Of a DNA stretch of 64,000 nucleotides, positions 16,362 to 24,935 are shown one piece after another. The DNA is taken from NCBI GenBank assembly GCA_049518415.1, contig JBEKRX010000040.1, positions 26,079-90,078 of the forward strand, in the 5' to 3' direction. Position numbers and translations under genes: made by a program. This DNA comes from CAVQND01 sp049518415 (GTDB lineage: Bacteria > Verrucomicrobiota > Verrucomicrobiia > Limisphaerales > UBA8199). The stretch's first letter is position 1. Each line of letters begins with the position of its first letter. The notes beneath the pieces were generated by a model. The model searched no databases and was not told the DNA's origin. It saw only the letters and a program-made list of their open reading frames with translations.

Positions 16362-17195
16362 TCACAGCATCTCCAAGGACCGCGGGCGCGACGGGGGCGG
16401 GAAAAGGCGGTCCAGTTCGGAAAGCTGTGCATTGGTCAGCGGATGGTCCAGCGCGCCAAGGTTTTCTTTCAGCCGCTGGCGGCGGCCGGTCTTGGGAATG
16501 ACGATAATATCATCCTTGGCGAGCAGCCAGGCGAGTGCGGCCTGGGCCGGGGTCAGGCCGTGGCGTCGGGAAAAGCTGGTGAGCTTTGAATCTTCGACCA
16601 GCCTGGCCTGCGCGAGGGGTGAGTAGGCCATGACCGGAAGGCGGTGCTGGCGCAACCACGGCAGCAGGTCCCATTCGATGTCCCGGCGGGAGAGATGATA
16701 CAGGAGTTGATCGGTGGCGATGGCCTGGCCTCCGGGAAGGGAGGCCGCCTCCTGCATGGCGGCGAGATCGAGGTTGCTCACCCCGTAGTGGCGGATCTTG
16801 CCGGCCCGCTGCAATTCCACGAAGGCCGCCATGGTTTCGGCCAGCGGCACAGCTCCGCGCCAGTGCAGGAGGTAAAGGTCAAGTCGATCCGTCTGGAGCC
16901 GGCGCAGGCTGCGCTCGCAGGCCGCCAGAACCCCTGGGCGGGAGGCATTTGAGGGCAGGACCTTGCTCACCAGGAACGCTTCGTCACGGCGGCCCTTGAG
17001 AGCCTCGCCCACCAGTTGCTCGGCCTGGCCCTGGCCGTACATTTCGGCGGTGTCGATGAGCCTGGCGCCCAAATCCAGCCCCAGCCGAAGTGTGGCCACT
17101 TCCTCTTGGCGTGCCCCCGGCGCATCGCCCATCTGCCAGGTCCCCATCCCGAGGGCCGGCACGTTCTCCCCTGAGGGTAGTCTGACGGTCTTCAT
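16362..17195 (-). CDS. Aldo/keto reductase
   Basis: This 277-residue cytoplasmic NADPH-dependent reductase has a TIM-barrel fold. The start MKTVRLPSGENVPALGMGTW is the family N terminus; a frame extension of 12 codons upstream is unlike it. The catalytic tetrad is visible: Asp and Tyr in LIDTAEMYGQG, Lys in FLVSKVLP, His in YLLHWRG. The cofactor region reads VIPKTGRRQRLKENLGAL. It resembles the YeaE-type AKRs that reduce methylglyoxal and other aldehydes. It stands alone between an ABC ATPase and the FtsH-like gene. Confidence 0.9.
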   Translation of the reverse strand: MKTVRLPSGENVPALGMGTWQMGDAPGARQEEVATLRLGLDLGARLIDTAEMYGQGQAEQLVGEALKGRRDEAFLVSKVLPSNASRPGVLAACERSLRRLQTDRLDLYLLHWRGAVPLAETMAAFVELQRAGKIRHYGVSNLDLAAMQEAASLPGGQAIATDQLLYHLSRRDIEWDLLPWLRQHRLPVMAYSPLAQARLVEDSKLTSFSRRHGLTPAQAALAWLLAKDDIIVIPKTGRRQRLKENLGALDHPLTNAQLSELDRLFPPPSRPRSLEML

Positions 17196-17386
17196 GGCTG
17201 AATTGTCGCTTGTGCCTGCAAACTCAGGCACTGGCCTGGTTCAATAATGCTCTAGCGCGGCGGCGCCGCAACCAAAACCAGGGGAAAGGTCCCTGGTCAC
17301 GGAAACAACCAAAGCCCTCCCGCCGCCCTGAGAACACTTGCAGCTTACGCGCGAAAATGCTAAAAATGGCCCACGGCAAGGCAGTT

Positions 17387-18016
17387 ATGTCAGACAACTA
17401 CAGAGTGGAAAGCGGAGGGTCGGGTCCGAAAAGCAGCGGGGCCTTTCGCTGCTCACGGCGCACCTGGATGGTGTGGCTGGCGGTTCTGTGCGGGATTGTT
17501 CTGTTGCTGCTTTTCAAGGAAGGACTCGAGACCCAGGCCGACCGGATCACACAACACCAACTCGAGGAACTGGTGGACGCGGGCCAGGTCGTTCACGCGA
17601 CGGTGGCTTACGATGGGCAGAACCCCGCGCTGAACAAGGTGGCCGGCACCTACGCCAAGGTCGAAAACGGCGCAAAAAGGGAGGTGCCGTTTCGGACGAC
17701 GGTGCGACTGACCCCGAGCCTGGAACAGAAGCTCTTGAGCTTGCCGCAAGTCGAACCGTATCAACCCAACACCTTCCTGCTGAGCGTGGTGTGGAGCGTG
17801 CTGCCGATTGTCGTGATCGCGGCCCTAATCTGGTTCTTCTTCATTCGCCAGATTAGATTGGCGGCGAAAAGCGCCCCGGGCAGCGCCGAAGTGCAGGCCA
17901 GGACCCTCGAGCAACAAAGCCGATTCGACAAAATCCTGGACAAATGGGAAGAGCAGGCCAGGCGGATGGATGCGGTGCTGGACAAAATGGAGAGGGACGC
18001 CAACGGGAGGGGATGA
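17387..18016 (+). CDS. Orphan FtsH-type periplasmic domain membrane protein
   Basis: This ~209-residue protein has two membrane segments (WMVWLAVLCGIVLLLLF and FLLSVVWSVLPIVVIAALIW). They frame a periplasmic domain like FtsH_ext (QLEELVDAGQVVHATVAYDG...). The second membrane segment leads into FFFIRQIRLAAKSAPGS, similar to the FtsH linker. Where FtsH continues with its AAA+ and protease domains, this protein ends in a short coiled coil (LEQQSRFDKILDKWEEQARR). The start at 17387 has an AAGG sequence 8 nt upstream; ATG codons at 17357 and 17366 are alternatives. The stop overlaps the next gene (ATGA), so the two are translationally coupled. It may modulate a real FtsH hexamer. Confidence 0.7.
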   Translation: MSDNYRVESGGSGPKSSGAFRCSRRTWMVWLAVLCGIVLLLLFKEGLETQADRITQHQLEELVDAGQVVHATVAYDGQNPALNKVAGTYAKVENGAKREVPFRTTVRLTPSLEQKLLSLPQVEPYQPNTFLLSVVWSVLPIVVIAALIWFFFIRQIRLAAKSAPGSAEVQARTLEQQSRFDKILDKWEEQARRMDAVLDKMERDANGRG

Positions 18017-19023
18017 GCGGGGCCGGGAATATGAGAGGACTTGACCTGGCCTGTGGGACCGGCAACGGGCGTTTTGTGCTCCCGCGGCGCGACTTTGTCC
18101 CCGCCTACCTCAAGGCCGGCGGTCAAGGGCAACTGGCCCAAAAAGTTGAGGCCGCCCGGGCACTGCTCCGTGCGTGCAGGGCGTGCCCGCGGGATTGCCA
18201 GGTGAACCGCTGGGAAAACGAGACCGGTTTCTGCCAGACCGGGCGCCGGGCGCGCGTGTCCAGCGCCTTTGGCCACCTGGGCGAAGAGGCGTGTCTGCGC
18301 GGCTGGAATGGTTCAGGGACGATCTTCTTTGCCGGCTGCAACCTGGGGTGCGTCTTCTGCCAGAACTTCGACATCAGCCAGCCTGGCGACGGGCGGGAGT
18401 TGGAGGCCGGCCAGTTGGCGGCGGTGATGTTGGGCCTGCAAGCGGCGGGCTGCCATAACCTCAACCTGGTCACGCCGGCGCACGTCGTGCCCCAACTCCT
18501 GGAGGCGTTGCCCCTGGCCATCGCGGGCGGACTGCGCTTGCCGCTGGTCTATAACACCGGCGCTTACGACAGCTTGGAGAGCATCCGGTTGATGGCTGGC
18601 CTGGTGGACATCTACATGCCCGATTTCAAGCTGTGGGACCCGCCCTGCTGCGCGAAGTATCTGCGGGCCCGCGACTATGCCGAAGCGGCCCGGCGCGCCA
18701 TCAAAGCCATGCACGAGCAAGTGGGCGTGTTGCGCGTGGACGAAGACGGCCTGGCAGTGCGCGGCCTGCTCGTGCGGCACCTGGTCATGCCGGGCCGGCT
18801 GGAAGATACACGGTCCATTCTCCATTGGCTGGCAACGGAGCTCTCGCCCGACACCTACCTGAACCTGATGGACCAGTACCACCCGGCGCACAAGGCCCAA
18901 ACCGAGCCGCAGTTTTCCGAGATCAACCGGCGCCTCTCGCGCTCCGAGTTCCAGCAGGCCACTGAGGCCGCCGCGGCCGCCGGGCTGTGGCGGCTGGATG
19001 CACGCCGGTCCGCCCGGCCTTGA
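18013..19023 (+). CDS. Radical-SAM protein of the PflX/COG1313 group
   Basis: This 336-residue protein has the radical-SAM motif C-x3-C-x2-C in FAGCNLGCVFCQNF. A Cys-rich N-terminal segment (LLRACRACPRDCQVNRWE...GFC) may hold a second cluster. Further core strands are NLNLVTPAHVVPQLLEAL, LVYNTGAYDSLESI and VDIYMPDFKLWDP, then HLVMPGRLEDTRSILHWL and MDQYHPAHKA. This layout matches the PflA-like COG1313 group of activating-enzyme homologues; the target is unknown. It overlaps the preceding FtsH-domain gene by 4 bases, so the two are likely made together. Confidence 0.88.
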   Translation: MSGAGNMRGLDLACGTGNGRFVLPRRDFVPAYLKAGGQGQLAQKVEAARALLRACRACPRDCQVNRWENETGFCQTGRRARVSSAFGHLGEEACLRGWNGSGTIFFAGCNLGCVFCQNFDISQPGDGRELEAGQLAAVMLGLQAAGCHNLNLVTPAHVVPQLLEALPLAIAGGLRLPLVYNTGAYDSLESIRLMAGLVDIYMPDFKLWDPPCCAKYLRARDYAEAARRAIKAMHEQVGVLRVDEDGLAVRGLLVRHLVMPGRLEDTRSILHWLATELSPDTYLNLMDQYHPAHKAQTEPQFSEINRRLSRSEFQQATEAAAAAGLWRLDARRSARP

Positions 19024-19024
19024 G

Positions 19025-19342
19025 TCAGTGGTCCGCGCCGCCCCGTATTTTCTCCAGGCGGCGGGCGAGCCAGGCGGCTTCGTCGGCAAAGCCCGCCTGT
19101 TGGTGGAACTGGGCCAGGGCTTCATAATGTTTGGCGACATCGAAGCTGACGCTGAACTGAAGCTTGCGCAGGCAGACCGGGCAAAGGTGCAGCGGGCGCC
19201 GGTCGCTCTCCTGCAGGTGATTGGAGCCGTTCATCACGCAACGGAAGTAGAGGCAATGGGCCAGGCCGAACATGTGGCCGGTCTCGTGGGTGAGCACTTT
19301 CAGGCTCCGGCGCCAAAACGGTTTGTTGATCATCTCAAGCAA
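19025..19342 (-). pseudogene. Archaemetzincin-like metalloprotease, N-terminally truncated
   Basis: The ~100 residues contain the full archaemetzincin zinc signature: HETGHMFGLAHC, then C-x4-C with CVMN and a later CPVC pair (LHLCPVCLRKL), as in AmzA. The N-terminal half expected for the family is missing. The frame loses similarity before residue 1 and only a TTG start is available. A 20-bp hairpin repeat (19387-19406) lies ~45 bp upstream of that start, close to the truncation point. Archaemetzincins are rare in bacteria. A short active product cannot be excluded, since the catalytic motif is intact. Confidence 0.7.
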
Positions 19343-19386
19343 CCTCTCAGCGCCCTGGCCGCGGCGCGGCCGCGCTCAGCTTTCTC

Positions 19387-19406
19387 ATTCCAATTCGCGT
19401 TGGAAT
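19387..19406. repeat. 20-bp mini-hairpin, copy 1
   Basis: ATTCCAATTCGCGTTGGAAT forms a 7-bp stem with a 6-nt loop. It is identical to 47862-47881 and uses the outermost 15 bp of the 163-bp hairpin element at 10083. It sits between the archaemetzincin relic and the 81-residue gene, and its last base is part of that gene's TGA stop. Confidence 0.6.
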
Positions 19407-19651
19407 CACCACTGCCGTCCCAAATACCAGGCATCCGACTCGAGGTCGTGTTTGAGCAGATATTCGCGCTCGTCCAGGCCTCGCACTTTGAAATAATCCG
19501 CGCGGGGCCACTCGGGTTTGCTCTCGACCTGGTGCCAACGGTCGAGGACTTCGCCCACTTCGATGGGCTGTTCTTGCCAAAGGAAACGGCGCGGCGTTTC
19601 GTCGGCCTTCAGGCCGGCATAGCATTCGACTTTGATGGGAATGAGCCTCAT
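19406..19651 (-). CDS. Small conserved cytoplasmic protein
   Basis: This 81-residue protein (MRLIPIKVECYAGLKADETP...) has a small beta-rich pattern. It contains RRFLWQEQPIEVGEVLDRW and YFKVRGLDEREYLLKHD, ending WYLGRQW. It resembles a family of short uncharacterised bacterial proteins seen in environmental genomes; no function is known to me. No signal peptide or membrane segment is present. Its stop codon touches the mini-hairpin at 19387-19406. Confidence 0.65.
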   Translation of the reverse strand: MRLIPIKVECYAGLKADETPRRFLWQEQPIEVGEVLDRWHQVESKPEWPRADYFKVRGLDEREYLLKHDLESDAWYLGRQW

Positions 19652-19815
19652 AGTCGCTGCGCTGAACTGCCGTTGCGCTTAGGCCAAGGGGGCCTGGTTG
19701 CCATACCCAGCACACGGTGGCGCGGGGTGGACAGGCGTGTCAAGCTGCAAGCCGACCTCGCGCGCGGAGGCGACAGCGGAGGAGAGCAAGCGCCGGGAGG
19801 AACGTGTGTGAAGTC

Positions 19816-20571
19816 CTATTTCGCAGGCGAAAAGTCCGTGGGAACCATGAGGACCGATTGCACGCCGTCCTTGGCCGTCAGGGGGCCAGCGACCTCGGAA
19901 TCGGCTTTGGCTTTGATCCATTCGGGGTCGGCGCGGAAGGCCTTCCAGGAGGCCTCGCCGGCCTCAAGGCTCTGGTGGACCAAAAGGTAAATCAGGGTCT
20001 CGCCGGCCCCGTCCTTCTTTTCTGTGGGCACCCAGTAGCCGAACTGGGCCATGCCATGCCTGGTAAACAGGGCCGTCGTATGCTCGCGGAAACGGGCCAG
20101 GAGCGCGTCGAGTTTGCCGGGGGCGGCGCGATAAGTGCGCAATTCAAAGAGGCGCGGCGGGTTGGACGGCTCCGGTCTCACGGCGGGTGAAAAATCGGTT
20201 GCCGTCAGGAAGACCGATTCCACAGTGCGCACCAGCTTGCCGTTGCGTTCGGAGTCTTTGAGGATCGCCTGCCAAGCCCGGTCGGCCATGAATTGCTTCC
20301 AGGACCGCTCGCGCGCTTCCCGGCTGGGATAGGCCAGCAGGTAAATCAGTTTGTGGTCGGAATTGGTCAACGGCGCCCAGTAGCCGATATTGACTATGCC
20401 ATGCTTCTGGAAGAGGGCGGTGGTGTGATTGCGGAAACGCGCCAGCAGAGCCTCGAATTTGCCCGGGGCGGCGTAGTAAGTGCGCATTTCGAAGCAGCGG
20501 GTTTCCTGCTGGGCGGCAACGCCACTGGCGAGCGCGAGCGCGGACGCGATGAGTAGGATGAAGCGTCTCAT
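19816..20571 (-). CDS. Secreted NIPSNAP-domain protein (two domains)
   Basis: This 251-residue protein starts with a signal peptide (MRRFILLIASALALASGVAAQ, cleavage likely after VAA). Two tandem ferredoxin-like NIPSNAP domains follow, at about 25-125 (CFEMRTYYAAPGKFEALLAR, GIVNIGYWAP) and 140-245 (LFELRTYRAAPGKLDALLAR, GMAQFGYWVP). The two copies are clearly homologous. Such secreted NIPSNAP pairs are common in Verrucomicrobiota and Planctomycetota; their molecular role is unknown. It is a single gene with a ~160-bp gap to the divergent propeller gene. Confidence 0.85.
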   Translation of the reverse strand: MRRFILLIASALALASGVAAQQETRCFEMRTYYAAPGKFEALLARFRNHTTALFQKHGIVNIGYWAPLTNSDHKLIYLLAYPSREARERSWKQFMADRAWQAILKDSERNGKLVRTVESVFLTATDFSPAVRPEPSNPPRLFELRTYRAAPGKLDALLARFREHTTALFTRHGMAQFGYWVPTEKKDGAGETLIYLLVHQSLEAGEASWKAFRADPEWIKAKADSEVAGPLTAKDGVQSVLMVPTDFSPAK

Positions 20572-20733
20572 ATAACAATTGGTCTGTGATCGGGCTTATG
20601 CAAACGGGAAAGGCCGGCTTTGTCAAAGGAAAAATGAGGTCGGCCGGATCCTCGGCGCACGAGTTGACTTGAACGCAGGCTTGAACGAACTGGTGAAATC
20701 GCTCACTCTTTACGCCAGATGCCATGAAAACGC

Positions 20734-22995
20734 ATGAGCAGATCGATGATCATGAAGACCATAAAACAGCCGGGCCTGGTCTGGGGAAGTTCCGGTGCGC
20801 TCCGATTCCCCGAAGGGCAGGGGAGCCTGCTCCCGCTCCCTGAACCGGGAGGCAGCGGGGCAGGCGTCCCGCCTGCCACGCGGGCGTCTGGCCCTCGAAA
20901 CCAAGGCGGGCGAGACGCCCGCCCCACTGCCGCCGCCGCCCTGCTGTCGTTGCTGGCCATGGCCAATCTGGCGGCCTCTGCGCCCGAGCCTGCCGTGGCT
21001 CAACTCCAATCCGAGGTGCGCCCGAAAGGCTGGATTGCCTTTGGGGCGCGCTCGCGGGCGGGTGATTGGGACCTGCAGGTCTGCCGGCCCGACGGGTCGG
21101 CCTTGAGGGCGCTGACGAGCACGCCGGAGTTCAATGAGTTTTCGCCGCAATTCTCGCGCGATGGCCGCAAATTGCTCTACCGCCGGGTCCCGCGCGCCGA
21201 GGTCATCGATAACAACCGCCACGGCGAGCAAGGCGAACTGGTGCTGGCCAACGCCGATGGCAGTTCGCCGGTGGTGCTGGGCAAGGCCGGCGAAATCCCC
21301 TGGGCGAGCTTCAATCCCGAGGGGAATCAGCTCGCCAGCCTCTCGATTACAGGCGTGTCCTTTATCGAGCTTGCCAGCCGGCAGGTCATTCGCACGCTGC
21401 CGCGCCAGGGGTTTTTCCAGCAGATGACCTGGTCGCCGGATGGAAAATGGCTGGTCGGCGTGGCCAATTCATTCGGCGCCAGTTGGAGCATCGCGCGGAT
21501 GGACGTGGCCAGTGGGGAGGCCACGGCCATCAACCGGGTGGATTGCTGCACGCCCGATTGGTTTCCGGACTCGCGCGAGGTGATTTTCTCGTGGCGTCCC
21601 CCAGGGCAAAAGGGCAACAACGGCTACGGCTGGACCCAACTGTGGCGCGCCGCCGCCGACGGCAGCTCGCGCCAACTGGTCTATGGCGAAGATGGCCGCC
21701 ACGTCTATGGCGGCAATGTCTCACCGGATGGCCAGTATGTCCTGTTCACGGGCAACGTGGAGGAAAATGGCGACCCGGGCCACGCGGGCGGGCCGATGGC
21801 CCTCATGCGGCTCCGCGACGGCCCGATTCTCGGCGGCCAAAGCACCGAACTGCGCGCGCTGCATCCAGAGGCGAAGGATGGACCGGTGCTCACGCTGCCG
21901 GCAGGGTGGGAGCCGTGCTGGACTTCCAGTGAGGTGGTGAGGACGGCGGACGGCGCGGCGGCCTTGGCCGGGACCGGGCTTGGTGAGACGCCGGCCGCCT
22001 TGGGCGCGCGCGCCCAAGCGGGTCCGGCGGAGGGCCCCGGCACCAACGCCGCGGCGCAGCTTGCCCGCGAACTCCACGACCAAGGCTGGCTGGTGTTCAG
22101 CGCCTGGACTGAGGCTGAGGATTTGGACCTGTTCCTGGCTCGTCCGGATGGTTCGGGCCGCCGCCGGATTACGAACACGCGCGAGTTCAACGAAGCCGGC
22201 GCGCGTTTCTCGCCGGACGGCACGCGCTTGCTCTACTATCGCCTGCCGAGGTCCGCAGCGGTGGACAACAACAGCTACGGGACCTTTGATTTGGTCATTG
22301 CGCAGGCCGACGGAACCAAGCCGGAGGTTTACGGCCAGGCCTTCCCCTGGGCCTCGTGGGGGCCGGACGGGCGGCAAATCGCCTGCCTGGCGCCCAAAGG
22401 CATCCAGGTCGTTGACCTGGCGGCGCGGAAAATGGTCCGGGAGTTTCCGCGCCAGGGCATTGTCGAGCAACTGGTGTGGTCGCCCGACGGCAAGTGGTTT
22501 GTCGGCACGGCCAATGGTCTGGGGCCGTTCTGGAACATTGGTGTGCTGGAGGCGGCCAATGGGCAACTGCGGGCACTGAGCGAGACGGAGCGCTACAATT
22601 GCACGCCGGATTGGTGTCCGGATTCGCGGCACGTGGTCTATGCGCGGGGCATTATCCCGGAAAAGGGCGGGCAGGCCGAGTTGTGGGTGGCCAGCGTGGA
22701 TGCGAAAGCGCGGCGCCCAATTTACGCCGAGGCCGGGCGTAACATCTATGGCGCCTGCGCGTCGCCGGATGGCAAGTATGTAGTGTTTACCCGCAGCGTC
22801 GAGGACTTGGGCAAGGTCAGCGGGACCGCCATGGCGATCATTCGCTGGCCGGCCCCGGCAAGTTCAGCCCCGAGCACCGGGCCGGCGGCGGACCAGCCCG
22901 CGCGGGTCGATCTGGGTCCGGGGTGGGAACCGCACTGGACACGCGCCGAGGTCATTTCCAGCCCTAATCATGCAGCCGAACCAAGCGCCCATTAA
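20734..22995 (+). CDS. TolB-like beta-propeller protein, internally duplicated
   Basis: This 753-codon exported protein consists of two homologous halves (about residues 95-400 and 450-740) made of PD40/WD40-like TolB blades. Typical blades are FSPQFSRDGRKLLYRR and ARFSPDGTRLLYYRLPR, and QMTWSPDGKWLVGVANSFG with QLVWSPDGKWFVGTANGLG. The signal sequence (AALLSLLAMANLAASAPE) is pushed to residues ~68-85 by a palindromic repeat inserted in frame (20851-20931). The original N terminus may be MKTIKQPGL (ATG 20752). It probably binds a carbohydrate or protein ligand in the periplasm. It overlaps the next gene by 26 bases and heads a four-gene O-acetylation row. Confidence 0.8.
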   Translation: MSRSMIMKTIKQPGLVWGSSGALRFPEGQGSLLPLPEPGGSGAGVPPATRASGPRNQGGRDARPTAAAALLSLLAMANLAASAPEPAVAQLQSEVRPKGWIAFGARSRAGDWDLQVCRPDGSALRALTSTPEFNEFSPQFSRDGRKLLYRRVPRAEVIDNNRHGEQGELVLANADGSSPVVLGKAGEIPWASFNPEGNQLASLSITGVSFIELASRQVIRTLPRQGFFQQMTWSPDGKWLVGVANSFGASWSIARMDVASGEATAINRVDCCTPDWFPDSREVIFSWRPPGQKGNNGYGWTQLWRAAADGSSRQLVYGEDGRHVYGGNVSPDGQYVLFTGNVEENGDPGHAGGPMALMRLRDGPILGGQSTELRALHPEAKDGPVLTLPAGWEPCWTSSEVVRTADGAAALAGTGLGETPAALGARAQAGPAEGPGTNAAAQLARELHDQGWLVFSAWTEAEDLDLFLARPDGSGRRRITNTREFNEAGARFSPDGTRLLYYRLPRSAAVDNNSYGTFDLVIAQADGTKPEVYGQAFPWASWGPDGRQIACLAPKGIQVVDLAARKMVREFPRQGIVEQLVWSPDGKWFVGTANGLGPFWNIGVLEAANGQLRALSETERYNCTPDWCPDSRHVVYARGIIPEKGGQAELWVASVDAKARRPIYAEAGRNIYGACASPDGKYVVFTRSVEDLGKVSGTAMAIIRWPAPASSAPSTGPAADQPARVDLGPGWEPHWTRAEVISSPNHAAEPSAH
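20851..20931. repeat. GGCAGGCG palindromic repeat inside the propeller gene
   Basis: The unit contains GGGGCAGGCGTCCCGCCTGC and, inverted, GGCGGGCGAGACGCCCGCCC. Related units occur twice in mutS (45611-45660). It is read through in frame as a Gly/Ala/Arg-rich stretch that separates the first residues from the hydrophobic signal core. Confidence 0.6.
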
Positions 22996-23518
22996 TCGCA
23001 GAAACTCAGCGCGGAGCAAGCGAACGGGAGGGGGCGGACCAGGCGTGTGCGCGCCTGGGGTTGCCTGGCTGCTGCTGGCCTTGGTGGCGGTGTCCTGTGG
23101 TCCCAAGGCGGGTCCGGCCACGCCCAGCGCCAGCGATCCGCATCTGAGCACGAATGGCACGATTGAAGTCAGCGCCCGGCTGGCCGAGATTCCCGAGGGC
23201 GCCATTTTCAAACGCGACCTTTATGATTACGCGACGGTCCTGAAATACCGGGTTCTGAGGGTATATCGGGGCCAGGTGCAGGGGGACACGATTTATGTGG
23301 GGCACTACAATCCGTGGAAGGCGCGGAGCGAAGCGGCCGACGCGCGGGTAAAGAACATTGGCGGCAAGCTGAGGAAGTTCCAGGCCGGCCAGGTGCATCA
23401 TCTGGCGCTGGCAGTGCCCATCGAAGACTGTTTCATGGGGGGCATCGTGAACAAGTACTTCGGCCAGGCCACGGGGCCGATCTACTGGGCGGTGTGGACG
23501 GAACTGCAGCGCGAGTGA
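22970..23518 (+). CDS. Putative lipoprotein of the O-acetylation row
   Basis: This 182-residue protein has a hydrophobic segment ending in a lipobox-like LLLALVAVSC (Cys near residue 43), preceded by an unusually long polar N terminus. The remaining ~140 residues form a beta-rich domain (TIEVSARLAEIPEGAIF, VLKYRVLRVYRGQVQGDTIY, VHHLALAVPIEDCF). The family was not recognised. It starts 26 bases before the end of the propeller gene, and the MBOAT gene begins three bases after its stop. This indicates one transcript and a role in the same export or acetylation process. Confidence 0.7.
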   Translation: MQPNQAPINRRNSARSKRTGGGGPGVCAPGVAWLLLALVAVSCGPKAGPATPSASDPHLSTNGTIEVSARLAEIPEGAIFKRDLYDYATVLKYRVLRVYRGQVQGDTIYVGHYNPWKARSEAADARVKNIGGKLRKFQAGQVHHLALAVPIEDCFMGGIVNKYFGQATGPIYWAVWTELQRE

Positions 23519-23521
23519 CCC

Positions 23522-24928
23522 ATGGTCTTCACGACCCATATTTTCGTCTTCTATTTCCTGCCGCTCTTTCTGCTGGTTTACTTCAGCCTGCCTTTCCGGT
23601 GGCGGAACCTGTGGATCACGGCCGCCAGTTATTTCTTCTACGGGTGGTGGCAACCGTGGTTCGTTGGCCTGATGCTGTTCACGACCGTGATGGATTTCAT
23701 CTGGGGCAAGGTGATCACGCGCCCTGGCGCCACCCGGACGCAACGGAAGCTGGCCGTCGCGGCGTGCGTCGTGACCAACCTGGGCTTTCTGGGCATTTTC
23801 AAATATTACATGTTTGCCGCCGAGACGCTGAACCAGTTGCTGGGGGCCGTTGGGGCCGGCCAGTTTCGGGTGTTGCGAGTGGTCCTGCCGATTGGCATCT
23901 CGTTCTATACCTTTCACTCGCTGACTTACATCATCGACCTTTACCGCGGCCACGCGCGGCCGGCGAAATCGTTCACCGACTATTCGGCCTTCATCGCCCT
24001 GTTTCCGGACTTGGTGGCGGGGCCCATCATCCGCTACAAGACCCTGGCCGCGCAACTGGCTCTCCGGGAGCATACGATCAAGCGCTTTGCTTCCGGCATC
24101 TGCATCTTCATCCTGGGCTTTGCCAAGAAAATCCTGCTGGCCAACCCTGCCGGGGGCGTGGCCGATGCCGTTTTCAACGCCGCCGACCCGCTGGCCCTGG
24201 ATGCCTGGGTGGGAGTGCTGGCCTATGCCTTCCAGATCTATTTTGATTTCTGCGGCTACTCGGATATGGCGGTGGGCCTGGGGCGGATGCTGGGCTTTGA
24301 GTTTCTGAAGAATTTTGACGCACCCTACCGCGCCGAGAGCATCACGGACGTGTGGCGGCGTTGGCACATTTCGCTCTCGAGTGTGCTGCGGGATTATCTT
24401 TATTACCCGCTCGGCGGCAATCGTAAAGGGCCGAACCGGACTTACCTTAATCTGGCCGTCGTCATGCTGCTGGGCGGGCTGTGGCATGGCGCCAAATGGA
24501 ACTTCGTGGTTTGGGGGGCCTATCATGGCTCGCTGCTGGCCTACGAGCGCTGGCGGGGCAAACAAAGCCTCTATCAATCGCTGCCGCAGCCGTTGCGAAT
24601 CGGCGTCACGTTTGTGCTGCTGCTCTTCTCCTGGGTCTTGTTCCGGGCCGACAATTTGACGGTCGCCCTGCACTACTACGCCGCCTTGTTCGGGCTGAGT
24701 TCAGCCTCGCACACCGCGCCTTTGCTGGCGGCGAGCGTCTATACGCCGTATCGAGTCGCCGTCCTGGCCGTGTGCAGCTTGCTGGTGTTCCAACCGCTGC
24801 AGGCGCACGACTGGGCGCAACGCCCGCAGACCTGGGGCCGGGTGACCGTGCTGGCCCCCCTGTTTGCGGTCTGCCTCATGGTCATGTTCGGGCAGTCGTT
24901 CAACCCCTTCCTGTACTTCCAGTTCTGA
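23522..24928 (+). CDS. MBOAT-family O-acyltransferase (AlgI-like)
   Basis: This 468-residue polytopic membrane protein starts MVFTTHIFVFYFLPLFLLVY, typical of AlgI/DltB-like acyltransferases. Conserved MBOAT segments are LPIGISFYTFHSLTYIIDLY, FPDLVAGPIIRYKTLAAQL, FQIYFDFCGYSDMAVGLGRM, WRRWHISLSSVLRDYLYYPL and the catalytic His in LLGGLWHGAKWNFVVWG. It moves acetyl groups across the inner membrane to a periplasmic partner. That partner is probably the adjacent SGNH/AlgJ-like protein, encoded 7 bases downstream. The acceptor is likely an exported polysaccharide. Confidence 0.93.
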   Translation: MVFTTHIFVFYFLPLFLLVYFSLPFRWRNLWITAASYFFYGWWQPWFVGLMLFTTVMDFIWGKVITRPGATRTQRKLAVAACVVTNLGFLGIFKYYMFAAETLNQLLGAVGAGQFRVLRVVLPIGISFYTFHSLTYIIDLYRGHARPAKSFTDYSAFIALFPDLVAGPIIRYKTLAAQLALREHTIKRFASGICIFILGFAKKILLANPAGGVADAVFNAADPLALDAWVGVLAYAFQIYFDFCGYSDMAVGLGRMLGFEFLKNFDAPYRAESITDVWRRWHISLSSVLRDYLYYPLGGNRKGPNRTYLNLAVVMLLGGLWHGAKWNFVVWGAYHGSLLAYERWRGKQSLYQSLPQPLRIGVTFVLLLFSWVLFRADNLTVALHYYAALFGLSSASHTAPLLAASVYTPYRVAVLAVCSLLVFQPLQAHDWAQRPQTWGRVTVLAPLFAVCLMVMFGQSFNPFLYFQF

Positions 24929-24935
24929 AAGGTTT

